Shown one piece after another: positions 1 to 7,500 of a stretch of DNA of 64,000 nucleotides (the first letter of the stretch is position 1; each line of letters begins with the position of its first letter). The DNA lies in assembly GCF_019396385.1 (NCBI RefSeq), contig NZ_JAHKRN010000039.1, positions 27,388 through 91,387 on the forward strand, written 5' to 3'. Below the pieces are notes generated by a model, which did not search any database, was not told where the DNA came from, and was given only the letters and a program-made list of their open reading frames with translations. Made by a program: the position numbers and the translations under genes. The stretch comes from Nonomuraea harbinensis (lineage in GTDB: Bacteria; Actinomycetota; Actinomycetes; Streptosporangiales; Streptosporangiaceae).

Positions 1-399
1 AAGCAGGAGAAGGGCGCCCGCCCCGAGCTGACCGAGGCCGCGATCGTGGTCTCCGGCGGCCGCGGCGTGGGCTCGGCGGAGAACTTCTCGGTCATCGAGG
101 GCCTCGCCGACGCCCTGGGCGCGGCCGTGGGCGCCTCCCGCGCCGCCACGGACGCCGGCTGGTACCCGCACCAGTTCCAGGTGGGCCAGACCGGCAAGAC
201 CGTGTCGCCGCAGCTCTACATCGCGGCCGGCATCTCCGGCGCCATCCAGCACCGGGCCGGCATGCAGACCGCCAAGACCATCGTGGCGATCAACAAGGAC
301 CCGGAGGCGCCGATCTTCGAGCTGGCCGACTACGGCGTCGTGGGCGACCTGCACCAGGTCGTCCCGCAGCTCACCGAAGAGGTCGACAAGCGTAAGTAG
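1..399 (+). CDS. etfA: Electron transfer flavoprotein alpha subunit, 3' part (5' end outside window)
   Basis: The frame is open from base 1 and gives the C-terminal 132 residues of an EtfA/FixB protein. EtfA pairs with EtfB, binds FAD and passes electrons from acyl-CoA dehydrogenases to the quinone pool. The FAD-binding C-terminal signature is visible: VSGGRGVGS near the start of the fragment, then SRAATDAGW, GQTGKTVSPQLYIAAGISGA and QHRAGMQ, then INKDP and ELADYGVVGD before the stop. The start codon and N-terminal domain lie upstream of the window. A strong hairpin terminator follows 22 bases after the stop, so this is the end of its transcript. It belongs to the conserved backbone with the cysteine desulfurase, mnmA, ligA and gatCAB. 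Confidence 0.95.
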   Translation, partial: KQEKGARPELTEAAIVVSGGRGVGSAENFSVIEGLADALGAAVGASRAATDAGWYPHQFQVGQTGKTVSPQLYIAAGISGAIQHRAGMQTAKTIVAINKDPEAPIFELADYGVVGDLHQVVPQLTEEVDKRK

Positions 400-421
400 C
401 TTTTCGGAGCTCTTTTCCGGG

Positions 422-453
422 AAACGGCGCCGCACCTCTGTGCGGCGCCGTTT
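422..453 (+). terminator. Hairpin terminator after etfA
   Basis: A perfect 13-bp stem (422-434 pairing with 441-453) closes a 6-base loop and begins 22 bases after the etfA stop. The right arm ends in TTT. The following 258 bases (454-711) are G/T-rich and no gene was seen in them. Confidence 0.85.
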
Positions 454-711
454 CGCGTCGTGGGTTATTGGTGAGGGTCGGTTTGGGTTCTGCGGCCTTT
501 TGGGAGTTGGGGTCTCGGCGGGGTTTTTGGGTTGGTTTGGGTTTTACAAGCTTTTTGGGAAACCCCTCGGGCTGGGCGCCGTTAGCGAGCCTTCGGCCCG
601 CCCGCTCCGCCGTAGGCGATGGAAACCGGTCTGTGGTTCTGTGAGTGGGGATCTCGAACCTTGGGACGTGGTCGGTTCTCGTGGGAGTTCAGGTGCCGGG
701 TGGCTCTCGTT

Positions 712-2583
712 TCACTGTGGCTCGGCCGGGAGGAGGAGGCGGAAGGTCGCGCCTTCGCCGGGGGAGGAGTGGATCTCCACCCGGCCGCCGTGGGCGGTCA
801 CGATGGAGCGGACGATGGCCAGGCCGAGGCCCGCTCCTCCGGTCGTGCGGTTGCGGGAGCCGTCGGCGCGGTAGAACCGGTCGAAGACCCGCTCCGCCTG
901 CTCGGGGGAGAGTCCGGGGCCGGAGTCGGCGATCACCAGCGCCGCGTCCCGGCCGACGGTGCCCACGCCGATCCTGACCGGGGTTCCCGGCGGGGTGTGG
1001 GTGACGGCGTTGCCCACCAGGTTCGTGACCACCTGCCGGAGCCGGTCCTCGTCGCCCAGCACCGGGGCGCTCCCCGGCGGGCCGTCGTCGGGGCCGGTGA
1101 GCGTGATCGCCCGCGTCGGGTCCAGAGCGGCGAGATCGGCGCGGGCGTCGGCGGCGAGCGTCCGCAGATCCATCGGCGTCAGATCAAGCCCCACCCCGAA
1201 CCCGCCGTCCCTGAACCCGCCGTCCCTGAACCCGCCGTCCCTGAACCCGCCGTCCCTGAACCCGCCGTCCCTGAACCCGCCGTCCCCAAAGGTGCCCTGG
1301 CCGGTGGTGCGGTCCCCGAGGGGGCGGTCTCCAAAGGCGCGGTCCCCGAGGGGGCGGTCTCCGAAGGAGGCGTCTCCGGAGGAGCCGCGCCCGAAGGCGC
1401 CGCGACCGGTGGCGCGGTCCCTGGGGGCGCGGCCCCCGAAAGGGCTGCAGCCCTTGGCGCGGTCCCTGGAGGGGCGGTCCCTGGAGGTGGGGTCTCTAGA
1501 GGTGAGGTCGGCCGGGGTGGGGTCTCTGGAGGCTAGGTCGGCCGGGGTGAGGGCTTCGGGGGTGGGGGTTGTGTGGGTGGGGTTGGGGGTGGCGAGGTCC
1601 ATGGTGGCGAGCAGCAGCAGGTCGTCCACCAGTTTGGCCAGGCGGGCGGACTCGCTCTCGATGCGGGCCAGGGCCGCGTCCGCGTCCGTGCCGCCCATGC
1701 GGTAGAGCTCGGAGAAGCCCTTGATGCCGAAGAGCGGGGTGCGCAGTTCGTGGCTCACGTCGGCGACGAAACGGCGCATCCTGGCCTCCGACTCCTCCCG
1801 GGCGGAGAAGCCCCGCTCGATCTGCGCCAGCATGCCGTTGAGGGAGCGGGCCAGCCGCCCCACCTCGGTGCCCGGACCGGCGGGCTCGGGCACCCTCCTG
1901 CTGAGGTCGCCGGCGGCGATGGCCGCCGCGGTCTCCTCGACCCGGCGCAGCGGCGCCAGCCCGGCCCTGATCGCGAACCCGCCCGTCAGCGCCAGCAAGC
2001 CCAGCAGCAGCCCGCCCGCGACCAGGGAGGCGACCCGCACCCGCTGGACCGTCGAGTTCATCCCGTCCAGTGAGACCGCCGCGACGACCGAGGCGTGCGT
2101 GCCGCGGGTGGCGGGCACCGCAATCGTCCGCCACTGCTCGCCGCCGTCGCCGGAGACCGTGAACGGGCGCCCCGCGCGGGCCTCGACGGCCGCCGCGTCC
2201 AGCCGGGGCAGCCGCGGCAGCTCGCCGGCCGCCGGAGCGCCGGAGGCAGGGCCGGTGCCGGTGCCGACCCCGCTGCCGACCCCGGTGCCGACCACAGTGG
2301 TGACCACGGTGCCGTCGACGGAGAGGAAGGCCAGCCGCACCTCCTCGATCAGGTCGAGCTGGGACGGGGCGGCGGGGGCGGCCCGCTTGCGCAGCAGGTC
2401 CATGAGCTCGGGCGGCATCGAGGCGGCCGCTGTCGCCAAGGGGCCGAGCTGGGCGTCGATCCGGGCCAGCAGTTCGGCTTCGAGCTGCCGTACCACGACC
2501 GTGCTCACCAGCGCGAGGCCCGCCACGAGCAGCGCCACCGTGATGGCGAGCAGCCGGGCGCGCAGCGAGAGCCGCCTGATCAT
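712..2583 (-). CDS. Sensor histidine kinase with repeat-rich linker
   Basis: A membrane histidine kinase of 623 residues. The N-terminus has a transmembrane segment (about 10-30), an extracellular sensor region, a second transmembrane segment (about 185-210) and a HAMP-like linker. The H-box FVADVSHELRTPLFG has its phospho-accepting His near residue 278. The ATPase domain has VVTNLVGNAVTHTP (N box), ADSGPGL (G1) and GGAGLGLAIV (G2). The start is the ATG at 2581-2583, which overlaps the upstream regulator stop by 4 bp. The longer upstream frame is rejected because it runs through the regulator gene. Unusually, about 140 low-complexity residues separate the H-box from the ATPase domain, including repeated GGFRD and GDRPLGDRAF units. 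It is the last gene of an operon with an ABC transporter and a response regulator, and probably senses what that transporter handles. Confidence 0.9.
   Translation of the reverse strand: MIRRLSLRARLLAITVALLVAGLALVSTVVVRQLEAELLARIDAQLGPLATAAASMPPELMDLLRKRAAPAAPSQLDLIEEVRLAFLSVDGTVVTTVVGTGVGSGVGTGTGPASGAPAAGELPRLPRLDAAAVEARAGRPFTVSGDGGEQWRTIAVPATRGTHASVVAAVSLDGMNSTVQRVRVASLVAGGLLLGLLALTGGFAIRAGLAPLRRVEETAAAIAAGDLSRRVPEPAGPGTEVGRLARSLNGMLAQIERGFSAREESEARMRRFVADVSHELRTPLFGIKGFSELYRMGGTDADAALARIESESARLAKLVDDLLLLATMDLATPNPTHTTPTPEALTPADLASRDPTPADLTSRDPTSRDRPSRDRAKGCSPFGGRAPRDRATGRGAFGRGSSGDASFGDRPLGDRAFGDRPLGDRTTGQGTFGDGGFRDGGFRDGGFRDGGFRDGGFRDGGFGVGLDLTPMDLRTLAADARADLAALDPTRAITLTGPDDGPPGSAPVLGDEDRLRQVVTNLVGNAVTHTPPGTPVRIGVGTVGRDAALVIADSGPGLSPEQAERVFDRFYRADGSRNRTTGGAGLGLAIVRSIVTAHGGRVEIHSSPGEGATFRLLLPAEPQ
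1201..1290. repeat. 15-bp tandem repeat inside the kinase gene
   Basis: Five perfect copies of the 15-mer CCCGCCGTCCCTGAA (1201-1275) are followed by a sixth degenerate copy (1276-1290). On the coding (minus) strand each unit encodes a GGFRD-type pentapeptide. Because the unit length is a multiple of three, copy-number changes would keep the reading frame. Looser repeats continue to about 1550 (units related to GCGGTCCCCGAGGGG, and a duplicated GGTCGGCCGGGGTG segment). Confidence 0.9.
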
Positions 2584-3293
2584 GGCTTCGGCCTGCGCAG
2601 CACGTAGCCGACGCCGTGGACGGTGTGGATGAGCCGCGGCCCGCCGGTGTCGAGCTTGCGGCGCAGGTAGCTGATGTAGGTGTCGACGATGCTGGAGTCG
2701 CCGGCGAAGTCGTAGCGCCACACGTGCTGGAGGATGTCCGCCTTGGGCAGCACCCGGCCGGCGTTCTCGGCCAGGTGGCGCAGCAGCCTGAACTCGGTCG
2801 GCGACAGCCGCACCGGGAAGCCGCCCCGCGTCACCTGGTGGCCTTCCGGGTCGACCTCCAGATCGCCGACCGTCAGCGTGTGGTCGCCGGGTGAGGCGCC
2901 GGTGCGCCGCAGGATCGCCCTGATGCGGGCCAGCAGCTCCTCCAGGTCGAACGGCTTGGTCACGTAGTCGTCGCCGCCCAGCCGCAGGCCGTTGATCTTG
3001 TCGGCGGTGGCGTCGCGCGCCGTAAGGAACAGCACCGGCACCGGCCCCGGCCTGCCGCCCGCCCTCGGCAAGGTTCTCAGCCTGCGGAGCACCTCGAACC
3101 CGTCGAGGTCGGGCAGCATCACGTCGAGCAGCACCAGATCGGGCGGGTCGCGCCTGGCCGCCTCCAGGGCCCGCGTGCCGCTGTCGGCCGAGCTGACGGT
3201 GAAACCCGCGAACCGGAGCGTGGCCGCGAGCAGCTCCTTGACGGTCGGCTCGTCGTCGACCACGAGCAGCCGCTCGCCTGTGGGTTCACGCAC
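2580..3293 (-). CDS. OmpR/PhoB-family response regulator
   Basis: A receiver domain comes first (RLLVVDDEPTV, then phospho-accepting Asp in LVLLDVMLPDLDGFEVL, then LTARDA and the conserved Lys in DDYVTKPFDLEELLARI). A winged-helix trans-activation domain follows (LSPTEFRLLRHLAENAGRVL, DTYISYLRRKLD, IHTVHGVGYVLR). The GTG at 3291-3293 is preferred because GGGAGGG lies just upstream and only a few residues precede the receiver beta-1 strand. A GTG at 3330-3332, overlapping the permease stop by 4 bp, is the alternative and would give 250 residues. Its stop overlaps the kinase ATG by 4 bp. It should be the cognate regulator of the kinase and probably controls the ABC genes in the same operon. Confidence 0.92.
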   Translation of the reverse strand: MREPTGERLLVVDDEPTVKELLAATLRFAGFTVSSADSGTRALEAARRDPPDLVLLDVMLPDLDGFEVLRRLRTLPRAGGRPGPVPVLFLTARDATADKINGLRLGGDDYVTKPFDLEELLARIRAILRRTGASPGDHTLTVGDLEVDPEGHQVTRGGFPVRLSPTEFRLLRHLAENAGRVLPKADILQHVWRYDFAGDSSIVDTYISYLRRKLDTGGPRLIHTVHGVGYVLRRPKP

Positions 3294-3328
3294 CTGCCGC
3301 CCTCCCGCCTTCAGCCTACGAGCCGGGG

Positions 3329-4090
3329 TCACACATCACGCGTGCGGAACCGGGTGCGTGCCCAGACCATCATGACCGCCACGAAAGCGGACAGCACCCC
3401 CATCCCCATCCAGATCGGGAGTGAGCCTTCCGAGGGCATGAGCGACCGGAAGGCGGCCGTGTTCGGCCACCAGGTGCTCAGCGTGAGGCCCAGGAAGTCG
3501 GGCATGATCGGGGCGAACATCGGCAGCAGCAGGAAGGCCGTGGCCGTGTTCACCGCCGCCGCCGTGCTCCTCAGCAGGATCCCGAGCGACAGCCCGAACA
3601 GCGCCACCAGCTCCAGCACCACCGGCCCGAAGAGCAACAGCCGCACCGCGCCGGGATCGTCCAGCCAGACCCGCGGCACGCCGTGCATGGCGAGCGTGAT
3701 CTGTGAGACCAGGAACATCCCCCACACCGCCGCCGCGCCTGCCGTGAGCCCGGCCACGGCCACCAGCGCCGCCTTGGCCACCACCAGCCGGGTGCGCCGC
3801 CCGGCCGCCGCCACGGTGGCCCGGATCGTACCGGAGCCGTACTCGGTGCTGGCCACGAGCGCGCCCAGCGCCGCGATCAGCAGCTGGACGATGAAGACGC
3901 CCCGGGAGCCTCCCTGCAGCGGATCGAACACGGCCTGGTCCGCCGCCGTGGCCCGCGCGTACTCGGCCGCCGACGCCTGCGCGAACAGCCACCCCAGCAG
4001 CACCGACACGGCGATGACGGCCCCGGCCAGCACCGGCATGACGGGGACGCTCCTGAACTTGGTCCACTCGGCCCGCACCAGCCCCCTCAC
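3329..4090 (-). CDS. ABC-2 type permease subunit
   Basis: A 253-residue membrane protein that begins VRGLVRAEWTKFRSV, the usual N-terminus of actinobacterial ABC-2 permeases, followed by about six hydrophobic segments (for example VMPVLAGAVIAVSVLLGWLF and VFIVQLLIAALGALV). The GTG start (4088-4090) overlaps the ATPase stop by 4 bp. A longer frame reading through the ATPase gene is a shadow. It is the transmembrane partner of the upstream ATPase. The BcrA-like ATPase and the adjacent two-component genes suggest export of, or defence against, a peptide or lipid-II-targeting compound. That role is inference. Confidence 0.85.
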   Translation of the reverse strand: MRGLVRAEWTKFRSVPVMPVLAGAVIAVSVLLGWLFAQASAAEYARATAADQAVFDPLQGGSRGVFIVQLLIAALGALVASTEYGSGTIRATVAAAGRRTRLVVAKAALVAVAGLTAGAAAVWGMFLVSQITLAMHGVPRVWLDDPGAVRLLLFGPVVLELVALFGLSLGILLRSTAAAVNTATAFLLLPMFAPIMPDFLGLTLSTWWPNTAAFRSLMPSEGSLPIWMGMGVLSAFVAVMMVWARTRFRTRDV

Positions 4091-4983
4091 AGCGCGGCCC
4101 CGAACTCGACGCTGTCCCTGGTCAGCTCCATGAACGTGTCCTCCAGCGAGGCGCGGCGAGGCGTCAGCTCGGCCAGCGCCACCCCTTCCGACGCGGCCAG
4201 CCGCCCGATGTCCGGGGCCGGCATGCCCGTCACCACCAGCTCGTCGCCGTGCGCCCGCACGTGCGCCCCCGCCAGCTCCAGCAGCCTGCCGAAGCCCGCC
4301 CTTTCGGCCACCCGGACCAGCACCTCGGCGCCGGCGCCGGTGAAGTCCTCGACGTCCCCTTCCGCGATCAGCCGGCCCCTGCCGATCACCACCAGCCGGT
4401 CGGCGGTCACCGCCATCTCGCTCATCAGGTGGCTGGAGACCAGCACCGTGCGGCCCTCGGCGGCCAGGCCGCGCAGCAGCGTGCGGATCCACAGCACGCC
4501 CTCCGGGTCGAGCCCGTTCACCGGCTCGTCCAGCACCAGCACCGGCGGGTCCCCGAGCAGCGCGGCGGCGATGCCGAGCCGCTGGCACATGCCGAGCGAG
4601 AACCCGCCGGCCGGGTAGCCCGCCGCGTCGGACAGGCCCACCAGGTCGAGCACCTCGCCGACCCTGCGGTCCGGGAGGCCGCTGCTCCTGGCCAGGTAGA
4701 GCAGGTGGTCGCGGGCGGTGCGGCGCGGGTGCACGGACTGCGCCTCCAGCAGCGACCCCACCTCGCGCAGCGGCGTCTCCAGGTCCCGGTAGCGCCACCC
4801 GCCGACGGTCACCGTGCCGGACGTCGGCAGGTCGAGCCCGAGGATCATCCGCATGGTGGTGGTCTTGCCCGCGCCGTTGGGCCCCAGGAAACCGGTGACG
4901 AGGCCGGGCCGTACCTCGAACGTGAGCCCGTCCACGGCGAGCGTCCCGCCGTGGCGTTTGGTCAGTGCGTTGAGCCGGATCAT
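4087..4983 (-). CDS. ABC transporter ATPase, BcrA/NisF-like
   Basis: A 298-residue nucleotide-binding subunit with Walker A GPNGAGKTT near residue 35, signature FSLGMCQRLGIA in place of LSGGQ, Walker B VLVLDEPVNGLDPEG and switch His in VLVSSHLMSEM. The SLGM-QRLGIA form of the signature is typical of the BcrA-type ABC-2 ATPases used in bacitracin and lantibiotic self-protection, so a peptide-defence role is plausible. The C-terminal 80 residues form the usual regulatory tail. It is the first gene of the operon that continues with the permease, regulator and kinase, each junction overlapping or nearly so. The substrate cannot be read from the sequence. Confidence 0.88.
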   Translation of the reverse strand: MIRLNALTKRHGGTLAVDGLTFEVRPGLVTGFLGPNGAGKTTTMRMILGLDLPTSGTVTVGGWRYRDLETPLREVGSLLEAQSVHPRRTARDHLLYLARSSGLPDRRVGEVLDLVGLSDAAGYPAGGFSLGMCQRLGIAAALLGDPPVLVLDEPVNGLDPEGVLWIRTLLRGLAAEGRTVLVSSHLMSEMAVTADRLVVIGRGRLIAEGDVEDFTGAGAEVLVRVAERAGFGRLLELAGAHVRAHGDELVVTGMPAPDIGRLAASEGVALAELTPRRASLEDTFMELTRDSVEFGAAL

Positions 4984-5077
4984 GCCGCCAGCCTGGCCCG
5001 CCCGGTTGGAGACGTCCTGAGCGATCCTGTGAGACCTCTGTGAGCCCGCGACCCCGGCCTGGGGGACGCGGGCGGAC

Positions 5078-5578
5078 TCAGAGGGAACTCACAGCTTCCC
5101 GGAGCCGCGCGGCCAGGTCCTCCGCCTGCTCCCGGCTCCACGGGATCAGCCCGTTCTCCGACATCAGCGCGTGGTACTGCTGCTGCCCGTACGGGGTGCC
5201 CGGCGGCAGCGGCACCACGTGCCAGTGCAGGTGGGAGTTGCCCTGCTGGCTGCCGAGCGAGAGCAGGTAGGTGCGCTCCGACGGCACCACCGACTCCACC
5301 GCCAGCGCCACCTTCCGCACCACGCCCGTCAGCGCCAGGTACGCCTCCTCGTCCAGGTCGCGGACCACGTGCTCGACGTGCGCCTTCGGGCTGACCAGCA
5401 CGTAGCCGGGCACCGTCGGGTAGGCGGACAGGAACGCCAGGTGGTGCTCGTCCTCGTAGAAGATCTGCTCGTGCTCGTAGGCCGGGTCGCCTGCGACGAT
5501 GGCGCAGATGAAACAGGGGATGGACCGGACACGCGCCTCGTAGGCGGCCACGTCGAAGGGGACGTTCCTCTCAGTCAT
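5078..5578 (-). CDS. HIT-family nucleotide hydrolase/transferase
   Basis: A protein of about 166 residues with the histidine triad NSHLHWHVVPL and an N-terminal Cys pair (IPCFICAIV) that can bind zinc in some HIT proteins. The region AFLSAYPTVPGYVLVSPKAHVEHV is the conserved HIT beta sheet. HIT proteins act on AMP or nucleoside monophosphoryl conjugates (Ap4A, AMP-lysine or similar); the exact substrate is unknown. The ATG at 5576-5578 (MTERNVPFD) is preferred over one four codons earlier. It lies downstream of the decayed LuxR remnant on the same strand and has no obvious functional link to it. Confidence 0.85.
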   Translation of the reverse strand: MTERNVPFDVAAYEARVRSIPCFICAIVAGDPAYEHEQIFYEDEHHLAFLSAYPTVPGYVLVSPKAHVEHVVRDLDEEAYLALTGVVRKVALAVESVVPSERTYLLSLGSQQGNSHLHWHVVPLPPGTPYGQQQYHALMSENGLIPWSREQAEDLAARLREAVSSL

Positions 5579-5595
5579 GATGACGATCATGACCG

Positions 5596-5893
5596 TCAGA
5601 GCCGGCCCATGTCACGGGCGCGGCGGACGGCGGCATGCCGGTCCGCCACGGCGAGCTTCGTCACCGCCGAGGACAGGTTGCGCACCGTGCCTTCCGACAG
5701 GCTCAGCTGCCTGGCGATCCTGGACACCGGCGCGCCCCCGGCGGCCGCGCGCAGCGTGTCCAGCTCGCGCGGGGTCAGCGGGCACTCCCGGATCGACAGC
5801 GCGTCCGCGGCCAGCTCCGGGTCGATGTACCGGCCGCCCTCGTACACCTTCCTGATGATCTCGGCCAGGGTCGCCGCCGGTTGTCCTTGCCCA
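5596..5893 (-). pseudogene. Remnant of a NarL/LuxR-family response regulator (DNA-binding domain only)
   Basis: The frame encodes QPAATLAEIIRKVYEGG, which matches the last helix of a NarL receiver, then a linker and a complete LuxR-type helix-turn-helix (LTPRELDTLRAAAGG, VSRIARQLSLSEGTVRNLSSAV). The first ~115 residues of the receiver, including the phosphorylation site, are missing. The frame runs directly into the stop codon (5896-5898) of the upstream permease gene. The gene order expected from similar loci is ATPase, permease, kinase, regulator, so a deletion appears to have removed the kinase and the receiver. A GTG at 5845-5847 could still allow an 83-residue DNA-binding protein to be made, but degradation is the better reading. 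Confidence 0.75.
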
Positions 5894-5895
5894 GG

Positions 5896-7128
5896 TCACG
5901 CCCGGCGCGGGTCCCACCGGAAGAACTTCCGGGTGCACCACAGCCCGACGCCGATCCACAGCAGCCCGATCCCCAGGCCCGCGGCCGACACCAGGAAGCC
6001 GACCTCGGGCGCGCCCGCCCGGCCGAGGTCGCGGACCAGGAACGCGATGCGCATCATGTCCACGACCGGTGTCATCGGCAGCACCTCCGCCACCCGCTGC
6101 CCCCATTCGGGCAGCACCGACAGCGGGAACATCATGCCCGCCCCGAGCATGCTGGCGAACAGCACCGGCAGCGCCACCAGCTGCGCCACCTCGTAGTTGG
6201 GGATGAGCCCGGCCGTGCCGATCGCCAGCGCCGCGAACACCGCGGCCCCCAGCACGAACGCGACCAGCATGAGAGGCACGTTCCCCGGCACCGGCACGCC
6301 CACCACCCCGACCGCGTAGACCAGGATGACCGCCGCCTGCACCGCGCCGACCAGCGTGGCGTGCAGGATGTCGCCCGCGAAGATCGCGGTGGTGGACAGC
6401 GCGCCGCCGCGCAGCCGCTTGTACACGCGCTCCTCCCGGCGCACCACGATGCCGGTCGCGATCGTCATGTACGAGAACGGGAACACCACCGCGATGGCCC
6501 CGATCGCGGCGAGCGCGGCGGCCGGCACCCCGTTCACCTCGCCGGAGGCCGTCGGGCCGCTGGTGTGGACGAAGGCGATGAACAGCGGCAGCAGCAGGAT
6601 GGTGAACGCCAGGCCGCGCTGCGGCTCGTGGGTCTCGACCGTGAACGTCTCGCCGTCCTGCCTGACCGAGCGCCGCGCCAGGCCGGGCGAGTACGGCAGG
6701 TCGCCGGGGCGGGCGCCGGGCAGCCGGAAGCTGATCCTGGTGCCCCGCTCCCCGAGCACGCCCGCCAGCGTGCCCTCGGTGACGATCCGGCCGTCGTGCA
6801 TGATGGCCAGCCGCTGCGCGAGCTGCTCGGCCTCGTCCAGGTAGTGGGTGGTGAGCAGTACGGTGGCGCCGTCGGCGACCATGCCGCGCACCAGCTCCCA
6901 CACCTTCCGCCTGGCCTCCGGGTCCAGTCCGGTGGTGGGCTCGTGCAGGAAGAGCACCTCGGGCCTGCCCAGCACGGCCAGCGCCAGGTCGAGCCGGCGC
7001 TTCTCGCCGCCGGACAGCTGCCCGACCCGCACCGCCGCGCGGTGACCGAGCCCGACCCGGTCGAGCACCTCGCCCCGGCCGAGCGCGTGCGGTGTCCAGC
7101 GCCGCCAGGCGTCCACGGTCTCCGCCAC
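5896..7128 (-). pseudogene. Fused ABC remnant: second half of ATPase joined to truncated permease
   Basis: The first ~165 residues are the C-terminal part of an ABC-2 ATPase: AETVDAWRRW, signature LSGGEKRRLDLALA, Walker B VLFLHEPTTGLDPE (H in place of the usual Asp) and switch region LLTTHYLDEAEQLA. At about ETHEPQ the frame passes without a stop into the middle of an ABC-2 permease (RGLAFTILLLPLFIAFVHTSG and further membrane helices to FFRWDPRRA). The last ~60 residues of the ATPase and the N-terminus and first helix of the permease are absent, as expected for an in-frame deletion across the gene boundary. The N-terminal half of the ATPase lies immediately upstream in another frame. The product is unlikely to be a working transporter. 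Confidence 0.75.
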
Positions 7129-7139
7129 CGTCAGGTCCT

Positions 7140-7409
7140 TTAGAAGCCGGCCTCCTGGAGCACGATGCCCATCCGGGGCCGGATGCGGGCCCGCTCCTTG
7201 ACCGGGTCGTGCCCGAGCACCCGCACGTCGCCGCCGGTCGGTGCGACGTACCCCTCCAGCACGTCCAGGGTGGTCGTCTTGCCCGCCCCGTTGGTGCCGA
7301 GCAGCGCGTACAGCTCGCCCCGGCCGACCCGGAAGCCGATCCCCTTGACCGCCTCGAAGTCGCCATATTTCTGGTGCAGGTCCCGGACCTCGATCGCTGT
7401 CGTGTCCAC
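7140..7409 (-). pseudogene. N-terminal half of ABC ATPase, frameshifted
   Basis: From a GTG at 7407-7409 this frame gives 89 residues with the A-loop region, Walker A GTNGAGKTT and Q-loop GIVLQEAGF, then stops at TAA. The continuation KDLTVAETVDAW is present in the neighbouring frame two bases later, so loss of a single base near 7140-7143 explains the break (restoring it would read GF-L-KDLTVAETV). The ATPase is therefore split between this fragment and the following fused remnant. A sequencing error cannot be excluded for this one base, but the adjacent deletions support real decay. Confidence 0.8.
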
Positions 7410-7500
7410 GGGACCACTGTGCCGGGGCGGGGCGCCGTCCCGGCAGTGCGCTGTCTCAGCTCTTGTCCGGGAGAACCGCAGGGTCCGGGCATGACATGTG

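Noticed and set aside
1201..1290. Possible CRISPR-like or intergenic repeat array
   Set aside because: The 15-bp units have no spacers and are translated in frame as pentapeptides inside a kinase gene.
3329..4798. A 489-residue version of the ABC-2 permease
   Set aside because: Its N-terminal half is out-of-frame ATPase sequence; the true GTG start at 4088-4090 overlaps the ATPase stop.
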